Shown: one piece after another, positions 1 through 5,798 of the stretch | Layout of the letters: each line of letters starts with the position of its first letter | Numbering within the stretch: position 1 is the first letter of the stretch | Assembly: GCA_945902255.1 (NCBI GenBank) | Contig: CAMDMO010000087.1 | Span: 1 to 6,355, forward strand | Direction of reading: 5' to 3' | Length of the DNA: 6,355 nt | DNA from: Rickettsia typhi | GTDB lineage: Bacteria > Pseudomonadota > Alphaproteobacteria > Rickettsiales > UBA1997 | The notes under the pieces: model-generated | The model's input: only the letters and a program-made list of their open reading frames with translations | Databases searched by the model: none | What the model was told of the DNA's origin: nothing | Program-made: the position numbers and the translations under genes

Positions 1-2
1 AG

Positions 3-25
3 AAAAAGTAACCAGGTTACTTTTT
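3..25. repeat. Perfect 23-nt palindrome (hairpin 1)
   Basis: The left arm AAAAAGTAACC (3-13) and right arm GGTTACTTTTT (15-25) are exact reverse complements around a single central A. As RNA it would fold into a 10-bp stem with a CAG loop and a T-rich 3' side, so it could act as a weak bidirectional terminator. It has the same design as the palindrome at 56-78 (A5-G, five variable bases, one central base, then the complement), which suggests both belong to one mobile or repeated hairpin family. The palindrome is seen directly; the function is inferred. Confidence 0.6.
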
Positions 26-54
26 TGTGGTTAATGGCTAAGCAATGGTTTTAG

Positions 55-79
55 TAAAAAGGGGTCTGACCCCTTTTTA
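55..79. repeat. Perfect palindrome with GGGGTC/GACCCC core (hairpin 2)
   Basis: Arms TAAAAAGGGGTC (55-66) and GACCCCTTTTTA (68-79) are exact reverse complements around one central T. The six-base GC-rich core followed by T5 on either strand would make a serviceable intrinsic terminator in both directions. From memory, GGGGTC-N-GACCCC hairpins recur in many bacterial genomes near REP-associated Y1 tyrosine transposase genes, so this may be a solo mobile hairpin. No transposase gene is visible in the window, and family membership is an inference. Confidence 0.65.
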
Positions 80-256
80 AAGAAAAACAATCATTTGGAG
101 GGGATGTTTTGACATCTAAAAACTGATATCAAGATTCATAGAGGATTGACAAAAAAGAGGAAGAAAAAAAGTGGTGAAATTCTTTTTAAAAAATTGGCAG
201 CGTGGAGGGTGAAAAAATCACTTATTGTTTAATTATGCCATAAAATGCGTGTCCCC
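80..256. other. Intergenic region with no recognisable gene
   Basis: No open frame of useful length is seen on either strand. A TTGACA at 146-151 has no acceptable -10 hexamer 16-18 nt downstream on the plus strand. A 13-codon frame starting at GTG 171, with an AGGA a few bases upstream, is too short to support. Purine-rich runs (about 150-170) and A/T runs dominate. Together with the flanking hairpins, the stretch looks like decayed or repeat-derived sequence. Confidence 0.5.
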
Positions 257-295
257 AAAAAAAGCCAGCATCACTTTTGTGAGGCTGGCTTTTTT
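257..295 (-). terminator. Intrinsic terminator after the pilin-like gene (bidirectional)
   Basis: GCCAGC (264-269) pairs with GCTGGC (284-289). After one A-G mismatch the stem continues as TCAC (271-274) with GTGA (279-282), closed by a TTTT loop. An A7 run at 257-263 and a T6 run at 290-295 extend the stem and supply the U-tract on either strand. On the minus strand it begins about 25 nt past the stop codon of the pilin-like gene at 321, so it most likely ends that transcript. It would also stop any plus-strand transcript from the left, though no plus-strand gene is seen there. Confidence 0.9.
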
Positions 296-320
296 ATTGG
301 TAACAATAACACAATCTTAA

Positions 321-1259
321 TTAATAAGAGGCTGTTGTCATTGTAATTCCCCATTTTTTACCAAGATAGTTTTCAATAGATTGTCTTTCTTCTTTTTTTA
401 AGGTGCGATCATAAATAATTAATTCCGCAAGATAGCTGTTGTAAAACGCTGGACTGCTGGTTCCATCTTTTCCAATAAACAAATCTGCGCTTACAGAAGT
501 GCTTGGAGAATATCCAGTTGTTGCAGTTTGGGTGCTAGCAGCTCCGTTCTCAAAAAAACTAACCCCAGTGGCGCTAGTTGTTCCAGAACCAACTAGTGAG
601 TTAGGGTTGTAGGTTATTGAGACTATATAAGGTTTTCCACCTTCAATAGTTGTTCCAGCTGAGTAATTGCAGGTGGTTCCGTTGGTCACTATAGCGGCGC
701 CATCGCAATAACTCCAAGTTGAAGAGGAGGTGCTAACTTGAATATTTGGAGCAGAGCTTCCAAAAGCTGCGCTAGGGCGTTTACTAAAAATTGGTTTTGC
801 TGCAACAGATGCTGGAGTTTTTACAACTAAAAAGACTGTAGAGCCATTAACTACATTAATAAAATTACTAGTGTTCATAAAGTCATCGGTGCCATCGAAT
901 AAAATTGCTGGCAAAGAGTTTATAATGTTAGCTCTATAAGTTGGTCTTGTTGTGGTAGTTCCTGTAAAGTTACTTTTTGTAGAGGTTTGAGGATTTAGAT
1001 CATACCAGTTGCTAATTGCGGCTGCATCTTCAGATTCTGAGTCATCAAAGCTTGTTTCTGAAGAAGACTCAATCCAGATTGATAAATTTTTTATTGAAGA
1101 TACTGGCGAGCTTTGAGTTAGTGTGCGAGCATTGCTAAGCTTAGATCTATTAATTAGTCTGCTGCCTTGAGTTACGCCAGCAATAAGGATGCCAATAATT
1201 AAAATTACGATTGAAAGTTCTATTAGCGAAAAGGCATTGCGAGATTTTAAACTTTTCAT
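321..1259 (-). CDS. Prepilin-like protein with LamG/ConA-like domain
   Basis: A 312-residue protein with a type IV prepilin N-terminus: a short basic leader (residues 1-9; K2, K5, R7), a predicted cleavage point A9/F10, the FSLIE box with the conserved Glu at mature position +5 (E14), and a hydrophobic helix to about residue 29. A Ser/Thr-rich region follows, then from about 60 to 305 what looks like a laminin G/concanavalin A-like sandwich: LPAILFDGTDDF at 116-127, FLVVKTP at 143-149, and a closing IIYDRTLKKEERQ with helix to WGI at 303-305. C185 and C197 may form a disulfide. A peptidase of the PilD type should process it, and the product should sit in the inner membrane or a pilus/type II-like pseudopilus with the C-domain outside. 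The gene is visibly less AT-rich than its neighbours (two sampled lines are 42% and 48% G+C). The ATG at 1259 is fixed by the leader; no Shine-Dalgarno is visible. The ligand is unknown, and no pilus assembly genes are nearby. Confidence 0.85.
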   Translation of the reverse strand: MKSLKSRNAFSLIELSIVILIIGILIAGVTQGSRLINRSKLSNARTLTQSSPVSSIKNLSIWIESSSETSFDDSESEDAAAISNWYDLNPQTSTKSNFTGTTTTRPTYRANIINSLPAILFDGTDDFMNTSNFINVVNGSTVFLVVKTPASVAAKPIFSKRPSAAFGSSAPNIQVSTSSSTWSYCDGAAIVTNGTTCNYSAGTTIEGGKPYIVSITYNPNSLVGSGTTSATGVSFFENGAASTQTATTGYSPSTSVSADLFIGKDGTSSPAFYNSYLAELIIYDRTLKKEERQSIENYLGKKWGITMTTASY

Positions 1260-1334
1260 AGTTAAGCTTATTTTTATTTAATGATTAATTTGAGGCGTAA
1301 GTGATGATATAAAAACACAATAAAGGATCTCTTG

Positions 1335-2741
1335 TCAATCTAAAATTGATTTTTTTGAAGTCTTTTTTAAATCTGGTTCAATGCGATAAATTATTTGATA
1401 TTTGCCACCGGCTTGTTCCTCAAAAATTTCAAAATAATCATTAAATTTATCTTCGACTTTAAAGATAATTTTAGGATTTTTATCTAATGAATCGGCTTTG
1501 TAAAGATCCCATAAAATATAGCGTTTATGACCGTTTGTATAAGATGTTGATGTGCGAGTTTCGCTGTCAAAAATTACTTCAACTACAGTGAAGTGCCATT
1601 TATTTTTATGTTTTTGCGCAATCGCACTAAGAGAGGTTATGTCAGAAAAATCATTTCCTAAATCAACATCTCTACTGTCTCTAAGCAGATATAAGTTAAA
1701 TGCAAAAGTTTGTGGAGCATCTTTTATTTTCCAAAAATAAGTCAGAGATAGATTATCAATTGTGTTTTGATCAACATTGTGATTTAAGAAAAAATTTTCA
1801 ATTTTTTTAATTAATTCTGGATATTTTTTTAAATCACTTTTCCAAGATATTGGATAGTTACGACTATCTGCGGCAACTAAAGTGAGCTTCTCCTCCGCTC
1901 TAAAATTTCCGCCAAGATATTTCTGCCATTTTGTAATATAGTTGCGATCAATAACTGCATTTTTTGGAAAGAATTTTTTCTTATTCGCGATTGCAAATCC
2001 TAAATTTTTACCCCTTTCTTCAACTAAATAATTTTTTTCTAAAAACTTTTCTAAATCTTCTTTTGATTTAACGGAGGTTTTTGCGATAGCAAGTTTTTGT
2101 AAATCTTTATCTTTTTTTAAAGATTCTGAAGCATATTCAATTGCCGAACTATTTGACTGTAGGGCAATTTTCACTAAAGACTTGTTTGACTTTATAGAAT
2201 CTGGTGCGAAGGCTAATAAAATTCCGTTATCATTAAGTGCAATAGAAGCTAATTCTGGCATTTCTTTAAGGCGATTTGAAGCGAATTTATAATTTCTTGA
2301 GTCAATTATTATCATGCGCTTCATAAACATTTTATCGTTTAGAATTTTTGGATCGGCATATTGCAGAGCATCTCGATTTATGTAGGTGGCATTTTCCATA
2401 AAATCCATGTCGGAGTGTAATTTTTTGGAAGTAAATTGTAAGATTTCTGCACTAATTTGTAGTAAGCGATTAACGAAATTTTCATCATCTTTTAAAATAT
2501 CTGAGGCATATTGAAATTGAGTTGGATCAATTAAAGCGGCTTTGATAATTAGTTTGCGATCGAGTTTAAAGCAGTCTGGCAGAGACTTTATGGCATTAGG
2601 ATTCTTTTTAGTAACTTCTGCTAAAATTTCCCTATAAGAATCTTCGTCAATGACGCAATCTTGAGTTATGACTTGAGCTGATAAATTTATTGGAGAAAAA
2701 AGAAGAAGGGCGGCAATTAGTGAAGCAATTAAAATTTGCAT
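1335..2741 (-). CDS. Exported protein with 25-residue (DUF4116-like) repeats
   Basis: A 468-residue protein of unknown function. Residues 1-22 form a Sec signal peptide (hydrophobic LIASLIAALLLF, then LSA/QV as a likely signal peptidase I site), so it should reach the periplasm, outer membrane or outside. Residues 76-222 contain six tandem repeats of 25 residues; the LPDCFKLDRKLIIKAAL stretch before them may be a divergent unit. Their pattern recalls the DUF4116 repeats seen in proteins of Legionella and other intracellular bacteria; this match is from memory. Residues 330-455 look like a separate beta-rich domain (KWHFTVVEVIF, HKRYILWDLY, PKIIFKVED, YQIIYRIEPD). C29 and C57 could form a disulfide. 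The ATG at 2741 lies 11 nt after nuoK stops, so the two are probably co-transcribed; no Shine-Dalgarno precedes it. It occupies the place where nuoL is normally found. A complex I role cannot be deduced from the sequence. Confidence 0.8.
   Translation of the reverse strand: MQILIASLIAALLLFSPINLSAQVITQDCVIDEDSYREILAEVTKKNPNAIKSLPDCFKLDRKLIIKAALIDPTQFQYASDILKDDENFVNRLLQISAEILQFTSKKLHSDMDFMENATYINRDALQYADPKILNDKMFMKRMIIIDSRNYKFASNRLKEMPELASIALNDNGILLAFAPDSIKSNKSLVKIALQSNSSAIEYASESLKKDKDLQKLAIAKTSVKSKEDLEKFLEKNYLVEERGKNLGFAIANKKKFFPKNAVIDRNYITKWQKYLGGNFRAEEKLTLVAADSRNYPISWKSDLKKYPELIKKIENFFLNHNVDQNTIDNLSLTYFWKIKDAPQTFAFNLYLLRDSRDVDLGNDFSDITSLSAIAQKHKNKWHFTVVEVIFDSETRTSTSYTNGHKRYILWDLYKADSLDKNPKIIFKVEDKFNDYFEIFEEQAGGKYQIIYRIEPDLKKTSKKSILD
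2076..2516 (-). repeat. Six tandem 25-residue repeats within the exported protein
   Basis: Units begin at residues 76, 101, 126, 151, 176 and 201, for example FQYASDILKDDENFV, LQYADPKILNDKMFM, YKFASNRLKEMPEL and IEYASESLKKDKDL. Shared features are a hydrophobic residue, then x-[FYT]-[AT]-[SDP], a hydrophobic residue about position 8-9, Lys/Asn and Asp/Glu near 10-12, and a hydrophobic second half. The spacing has no indels over the first five units, and the last is cut to about 22 residues. The repeats are diverged at the DNA level, so this is an old protein repeat and not a recent duplication. A paired-helix solenoid is the likely fold. Confidence 0.75.
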
Positions 2742-2752
2742 TACAGTTTTTT

Positions 2753-3064
2753 CTAGCCTTTCATTGAGGAGATGTTTTTTATTTCAATATCTTTGCGATT
2801 GTGAAAGTAAAGCACGGTTATAGCAAGTCCAATTGCGGCTTCGGCTCCAGCAACGGTTAATACAAAAATTGCAAAAATTTGTCCGTTTAAATCATTTAAA
2901 AAGGAAGAAAAAGCAACAAAGTTTATATTAACCGAAAGAAGTATTAGCTCAATTGACATCAAAAGTGAAATGATGTTTTTGCGATTTAAAAAAATTCCAC
3001 AAAGACCTATGGAAAATAATAAAGCAGAAAGTGTGATAAATTGATTAATTTCTAGTCCGTTCAT
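2753..3064 (-). CDS. nuoK: NADH-quinone oxidoreductase subunit K
   Basis: A 103-residue, three-helix membrane subunit of complex I (MrpC/ND4L family), part of the proton-pumping arm. Helices lie at about 9-26, 31-53 and 62-87. The two family Glu residues in the membrane are present: E39 in SIELILLSVNINF (E36 in E. coli NuoK) and E75 in VAGAEAAIGLA (E72 in E. coli), so the proton path looks intact. Length matches the family (about 100). The ATG at 3064 is 2 nt after the nuoJ stop, so translation is probably coupled; the only purine-rich motif, GAGGGA, is 14 nt away, too far for a normal Shine-Dalgarno. nuoL should follow in the usual order but does not: the next gene encodes an unrelated exported repeat protein. 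Confidence 0.97.
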   Translation of the reverse strand: MNGLEINQFITLSALLFSIGLCGIFLNRKNIISLLMSIELILLSVNINFVAFSSFLNDLNGQIFAIFVLTVAGAEAAIGLAITVLYFHNRKDIEIKNISSMKG

Positions 3065-3066
3065 AA

Positions 3067-3681
3067 TTATATATTAATTCCCTCATAAGGTTTTACTTTA
3101 ATAATTTCAAGTGAGTTAGCCTTAGTGCGAGCAACTTGTTTAGAAATATCTTGTTTTCTAATGAATCTAGTTTCGTCTTTTAGAGTTAAAACTATCGCGC
3201 CAATCATGGCTACAAATAAAATTGCACCACTTAATTGAAATGGCAATATGAAATCGGTGTAAAGCAAATTACCAATCGCCTTTGTGTTGTGAATATCGCT
3301 TGGAGTTGGAAATAATAATTTGGTTTCATAGGCTTTAATTGTAGAAAATTTTACAATTAAAATTATTTCAGAAAATAAAACTACGGCAATCAAAATTAAA
3401 ATTGGTAAATTGCGATTAAATTCTTGGTTAATTTTTTTAGTATCAACATCAAGCATCATTACAACAAATAAGAATAATACTGCGATTGCTCCAACATAAA
3501 CTACAACCAAAAGCATTGCTAGAAATTCTGCGCCAAGCAAGATAAAAAGGGCGGCGGCATTTAAGAATGCTAAAATTAAAAACATTACTGAATGCACCAT
3601 ATTTTTAGCACTTATAACAACCAAAGAAGATGATATAAGGATGAAAGATAGTAGATAAAAAAGAGTAAGGGTAAAAGTCAT
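3067..3681 (-). CDS. nuoJ: NADH-quinone oxidoreductase subunit J
   Basis: A 204-residue membrane subunit of complex I (ND6 family). Five hydrophobic helices are visible at about 5-24, 29-50, 55-78, 92-111 and 144-167. The third carries the family hallmark LVVVYVGAIAVLFLFVVMML (58-77), whose glycine region (G64) corresponds to the pi-bulge helix implicated in linking quinone chemistry to proton movement. The loop at 112-143 and the hydrophilic tail after about 168 (many Lys/Arg, expected on the cytoplasmic side) are of normal size for alphaproteobacterial NuoJ. The ATG at 3681 lies 9 nt after the nuoI stop, with only A/T between and no Shine-Dalgarno. It is the third gene of the nuoHIJK unit and gives no sign of damage. 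Confidence 0.96.
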   Translation of the reverse strand: MTFTLTLFYLLSFILISSSLVVISAKNMVHSVMFLILAFLNAAALFILLGAEFLAMLLVVVYVGAIAVLFLFVVMMLDVDTKKINQEFNRNLPILILIAVVLFSEIILIVKFSTIKAYETKLLFPTPSDIHNTKAIGNLLYTDFILPFQLSGAILFVAMIGAIVLTLKDETRFIRKQDISKQVARTKANSLEIIKVKPYEGINI

Positions 3682-3690
3682 TTTTAATAA

Positions 3691-4176
3691 TTATCTATTT
3701 TTGATGTCTAGTTCGATATTTTTTTGCAGCGCATATTCAAAACGATCGCCATTTGCTAAAAGTTTTGCTTTATCATAGTAAAGCTCATTTCTAGTTTCGG
3801 TGGCAAATTCAAAATTTGGGCCCTCAACAATTGCATCAACTGGACAGGCTTCTTGACATAATCCACAATAAATACATTTAATCATGTCGATGTCATATTT
3901 TGTAGTGCGGCGACTGCCGTCAGATCTTTCTTCGGCTTCAATTGTTATTGCTTGCGCTGGGCAAATTGCTTCACATAATTTGCAGGCGATACATCTTTCT
4001 TCGCCATTTGGATAGCGACGCAAAGCGTGCTCGCCACGAAATCTAGGACTTATAGGGCCTTTTTCATAAGGATAATTTATGGTAACTTTTGGCTTAAAGA
4101 AATATCTTAAAGTCAAAGCATGACCAATAATGATCTCTTTTAAGAAAAATGAAAATGTGCTTTTAAGAAATTTCAT
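3691..4176 (-). CDS. nuoI: NADH-quinone oxidoreductase subunit I (2 x 4Fe-4S)
   Basis: A 161-residue peripheral subunit (TYKY/NDUFS8 family) that carries clusters N6a and N6b and passes electrons towards N2 and quinone at the base of the hydrophilic arm. Two complete ferredoxin motifs are visible: C62-C65-C68-C72-P in CIACKLCEAICP and C101-C104-C107-C111-P in CIYCGLCQEACP. The N-terminal amphipathic helix (about 5-27), the basic stretch, and the PRFRGEHALRRYPNGEERC lead-in are typical of alphaproteobacterial and mitochondrial homologues, as is the length. The ATG at 4176 follows the nuoH stop by 11 nt (ATTTATACAA before the start, no Shine-Dalgarno). All eight cluster ligands are intact. Confidence 0.98.
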   Translation of the reverse strand: MKFLKSTFSFFLKEIIIGHALTLRYFFKPKVTINYPYEKGPISPRFRGEHALRRYPNGEERCIACKLCEAICPAQAITIEAEERSDGSRRTTKYDIDMIKCIYCGLCQEACPVDAIVEGPNFEFATETRNELYYDKAKLLANGDRFEYALQKNIELDIKNR

Positions 4177-4187
4177 TTGTATAAATT

Positions 4188-5198
4188 CTATTTAAAATAA
4201 ACTATATAACTTGCGGTTCCAACAACCCAGATTAGAGAAATTGGTAAGAAAACTTTCCAGCCTAATCTCATTAATTGATCATAGCGATATCTTGGCAAGG
4301 TTCCACGCACCCAAATCATACAAAAAAGTAAGAAAAAAACTTTTGATAAAAACCAAATCAACCCTGGAATTGCGTTAAAAAATTCATTATCAATTGGGGG
4401 AAGCCATCCGCCAAGAAAAAGAATTACACCAAATGATGAGATTAAAATCATATTAGCATATTCGCCAAGAAAAAACATTGAAAATGGCATTGAGCTATAT
4501 TCCACATTATAGCCAGCAACTAACTCAGATTCAGCTTCTGGAAGGTCAAATGGCAGGCGGTTTGTTTCGGCTAGACCGGAGATAAAAAATATTACAAACA
4601 TTGGAAACATTGGTAATGCAAACCAATGATTTTTTTGAGATAAAACAATTTCGCTTAAATTCATTGAGCCCGCACAGAGAACTACTGAAATTATGATTAA
4701 TCCAATTGAAACTTCGTAAGAAATCATTTGCGCTGAAGAGCGAATTGCGCCAAGAAAAGCATATTTAGAATTACTAGCCCAGCCTGAAATTATGATGCCG
4801 TAAACTCCAAGAGAAGAAGTGGCTAAAAGATAAGTGATGCCAACATTAATATTGGCAATTACAAATTTTTCTGAAAAAGGAATTACTGCCCAACCGATTA
4901 AAGCAAGAACAAATGTAATTATTGGCGCTAATAAAAATAAAATTTTATTAGCATTATCTGGAATAATTACTTCTTTGAACATTAATTTAACTCCGTCAGC
5001 AATTGGCTGCAATAGGCCAAATGGACCAACAACATTTGGGCCTTTGCGCAATTGCATTGCGGCAATAACTTTTCTTTCCATTAGCGTTAAGTAGGCAACT
5101 GCGCCAAGCAATGGAAGAACTATAAGCAAAATATTGCCTATAATTGGCAGTAATAATGATAAGAATATATCCAAGAATTGTTGGAAATTTTGTTCCAT
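4188..5198 (-). CDS. nuoH: NADH-quinone oxidoreductase subunit H
   Basis: A 336-residue, mostly hydrophobic subunit (ND1 family) that forms the heel of the membrane arm and most of the quinone-entry channel. Family signatures: ERKVIAAMQLRKGPN at 41-55 followed by LLQPIADGVKLMFKE (62-76), and the second signature around 206-233 (SGLAETNRLPFDLPEAESEL, then VAGYNVEYS), with the acidic residues of the quinone-side loop (E211, D218, E221, E223, E225) all kept. About eight membrane helices are visible and the length is normal (E. coli 325). The N-terminus is slightly extended and amphipathic. The ATG at 5198 is the natural start, with no Shine-Dalgarno (AAACTCC precedes it). It is the first gene of the nuo unit here, with a promoter just upstream. 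nuoG, the usual upstream partner, is absent; pgpA lies there instead. Confidence 0.98.
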   Translation of the reverse strand: MEQNFQQFLDIFLSLLLPIIGNILLIVLPLLGAVAYLTLMERKVIAAMQLRKGPNVVGPFGLLQPIADGVKLMFKEVIIPDNANKILFLLAPIITFVLALIGWAVIPFSEKFVIANINVGITYLLATSSLGVYGIIISGWASNSKYAFLGAIRSSAQMISYEVSIGLIIISVVLCAGSMNLSEIVLSQKNHWFALPMFPMFVIFFISGLAETNRLPFDLPEAESELVAGYNVEYSSMPFSMFFLGEYANMILISSFGVILFLGGWLPPIDNEFFNAIPGLIWFLSKVFFLLFCMIWVRGTLPRYRYDQLMRLGWKVFLPISLIWVVGTASYIVYFK

Positions 5199-5237
5199 GG
5201 AGTTTTGTAAGTTTAAAATAAAAATAATATATTTAGA

Positions 5238-5266
5238 AATTTATTCACTTAATTCAACAATGTCAA
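5238..5266 (-). promoter_or_regulatory. Sigma70-like promoter for nuoHIJK
   Basis: On the minus strand a perfect TTGACA (-35, 5261-5266) is followed after exactly 17 nt by TAAATT (-10, 5238-5243; 4 of 6 consensus positions). Transcription would start near 5231, giving a leader of about 33 nt before the nuoH ATG. It lies in the only sizeable gap (71 nt) between pgpA and nuoK, where no terminator hairpin is seen, so dapE-pgpA transcripts could also read through. In AT-rich DNA a -10 match is cheap; the perfect -35 and ideal spacing give this weight. Confidence 0.6.
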
Positions 5267-5269
5267 TTT

Positions 5270-5797
5270 TTATGCCAATTGATTTTTGAGTAAAATTAAA
5301 CCACATCCAATTATTGCGGTTATTATTCCACAAGCCAAATCATCAAACATTACGCCAAAACCATTTTTCATCTTGCGATCAATTGTTCCGATAAAAGATG
5401 GCTTAACTATGTCAAAAAACCTAAAAGAGATATAACAAAACCCAAGATGAACTAAAATTAGGTTATTTTGTAAAAAATAATCAGCTCTGATTAATAAAAA
5501 TGTAATTTGAAGTGCTAAAATTTGCCCAACCACTTCATCTAAAACAATTGAAGAATGGTCAATTTGATTAAATTTTTTAGCGTAAATTGGAATTGCAAAA
5601 CATCCGTAAATAAAACTAGAAATTAAAAAAATTGTCCAAAAAATATTTTGAATTAGTAGGGGGATTTGATGATCAAAAAATAATTTTGTAATAATTAGCC
5701 ACAATATTAAAGAAGCAATGCTTCCAACGCTTCCCGGTGCTTTTTTTGATTTTCCACAGCCAAAAAAAGTTAAAATTATTTCGTGAAAAAAAGCCAT
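5270..5797 (-). CDS. pgpA: Phosphatidylglycerophosphatase A
   Basis: A 175-residue inner-membrane enzyme that removes phosphate from phosphatidylglycerophosphate to give phosphatidylglycerol, the last step of that pathway and the precursor of cardiolipin. Family motifs appear in order: GCGKSKKAPGSVGS (13-26), IVLDEVVGQ (84-92; acidic D87, E88 expected at the metal/catalytic site), and FRFFDIVKPSFIGTIDR (125-141) with GFGVMFDDLACG (146-157; D152, D153). About four membrane helices are visible, and the length fits (E. coli PgpA 172). The first motif has Lys (K18) where many homologues have Pro, a minor departure. The ATG at 5797 lies 1 nt after the dapE stop, so translation is probably coupled; no Shine-Dalgarno is seen. 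Identification is firm from the motifs. Confidence 0.95.
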   Translation of the reverse strand: MAFFHEIILTFFGCGKSKKAPGSVGSIASLILWLIITKLFFDHQIPLLIQNIFWTIFLISSFIYGCFAIPIYAKKFNQIDHSSIVLDEVVGQILALQITFLLIRADYFLQNNLILVHLGFCYISFRFFDIVKPSFIGTIDRKMKNGFGVMFDDLACGIITAIIGCGLILLKNQLA

Positions 5798-5798
5798 T

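Noticed and set aside
146..151. TTGACA as a plus-strand promoter in the left intergenic region
   Set aside because: The bases 16-18 nt downstream are purine-rich with no -10-like hexamer, and no gene follows before the terminator.
171..212. Thirteen-codon GTG-started frame with an upstream AGGA
   Set aside because: It is far too short to distinguish from chance, has no conservation evidence, and no promoter is seen.
1260..1334. Promoter or terminator between the repeat protein and the pilin-like gene
   Set aside because: No hairpin with a U-tract is seen, and minus-strand hexamers (for example TTACGC or TTGTGT with AT-rich partners) are too poor to call. Co-transcription or an unrecognised promoter both remain possible.
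1552..1740. Plus-strand open frame of 62 codons
   Set aside because: It lies wholly antisense to the exported repeat protein, has no recognisable domain or start signal, and its composition matches an antisense shadow.
4834..5094. Plus-strand open frame of 86 codons
   Set aside because: It is antisense to the conserved N-terminal part of nuoH, whose family motifs are intact; there is no independent evidence for it.
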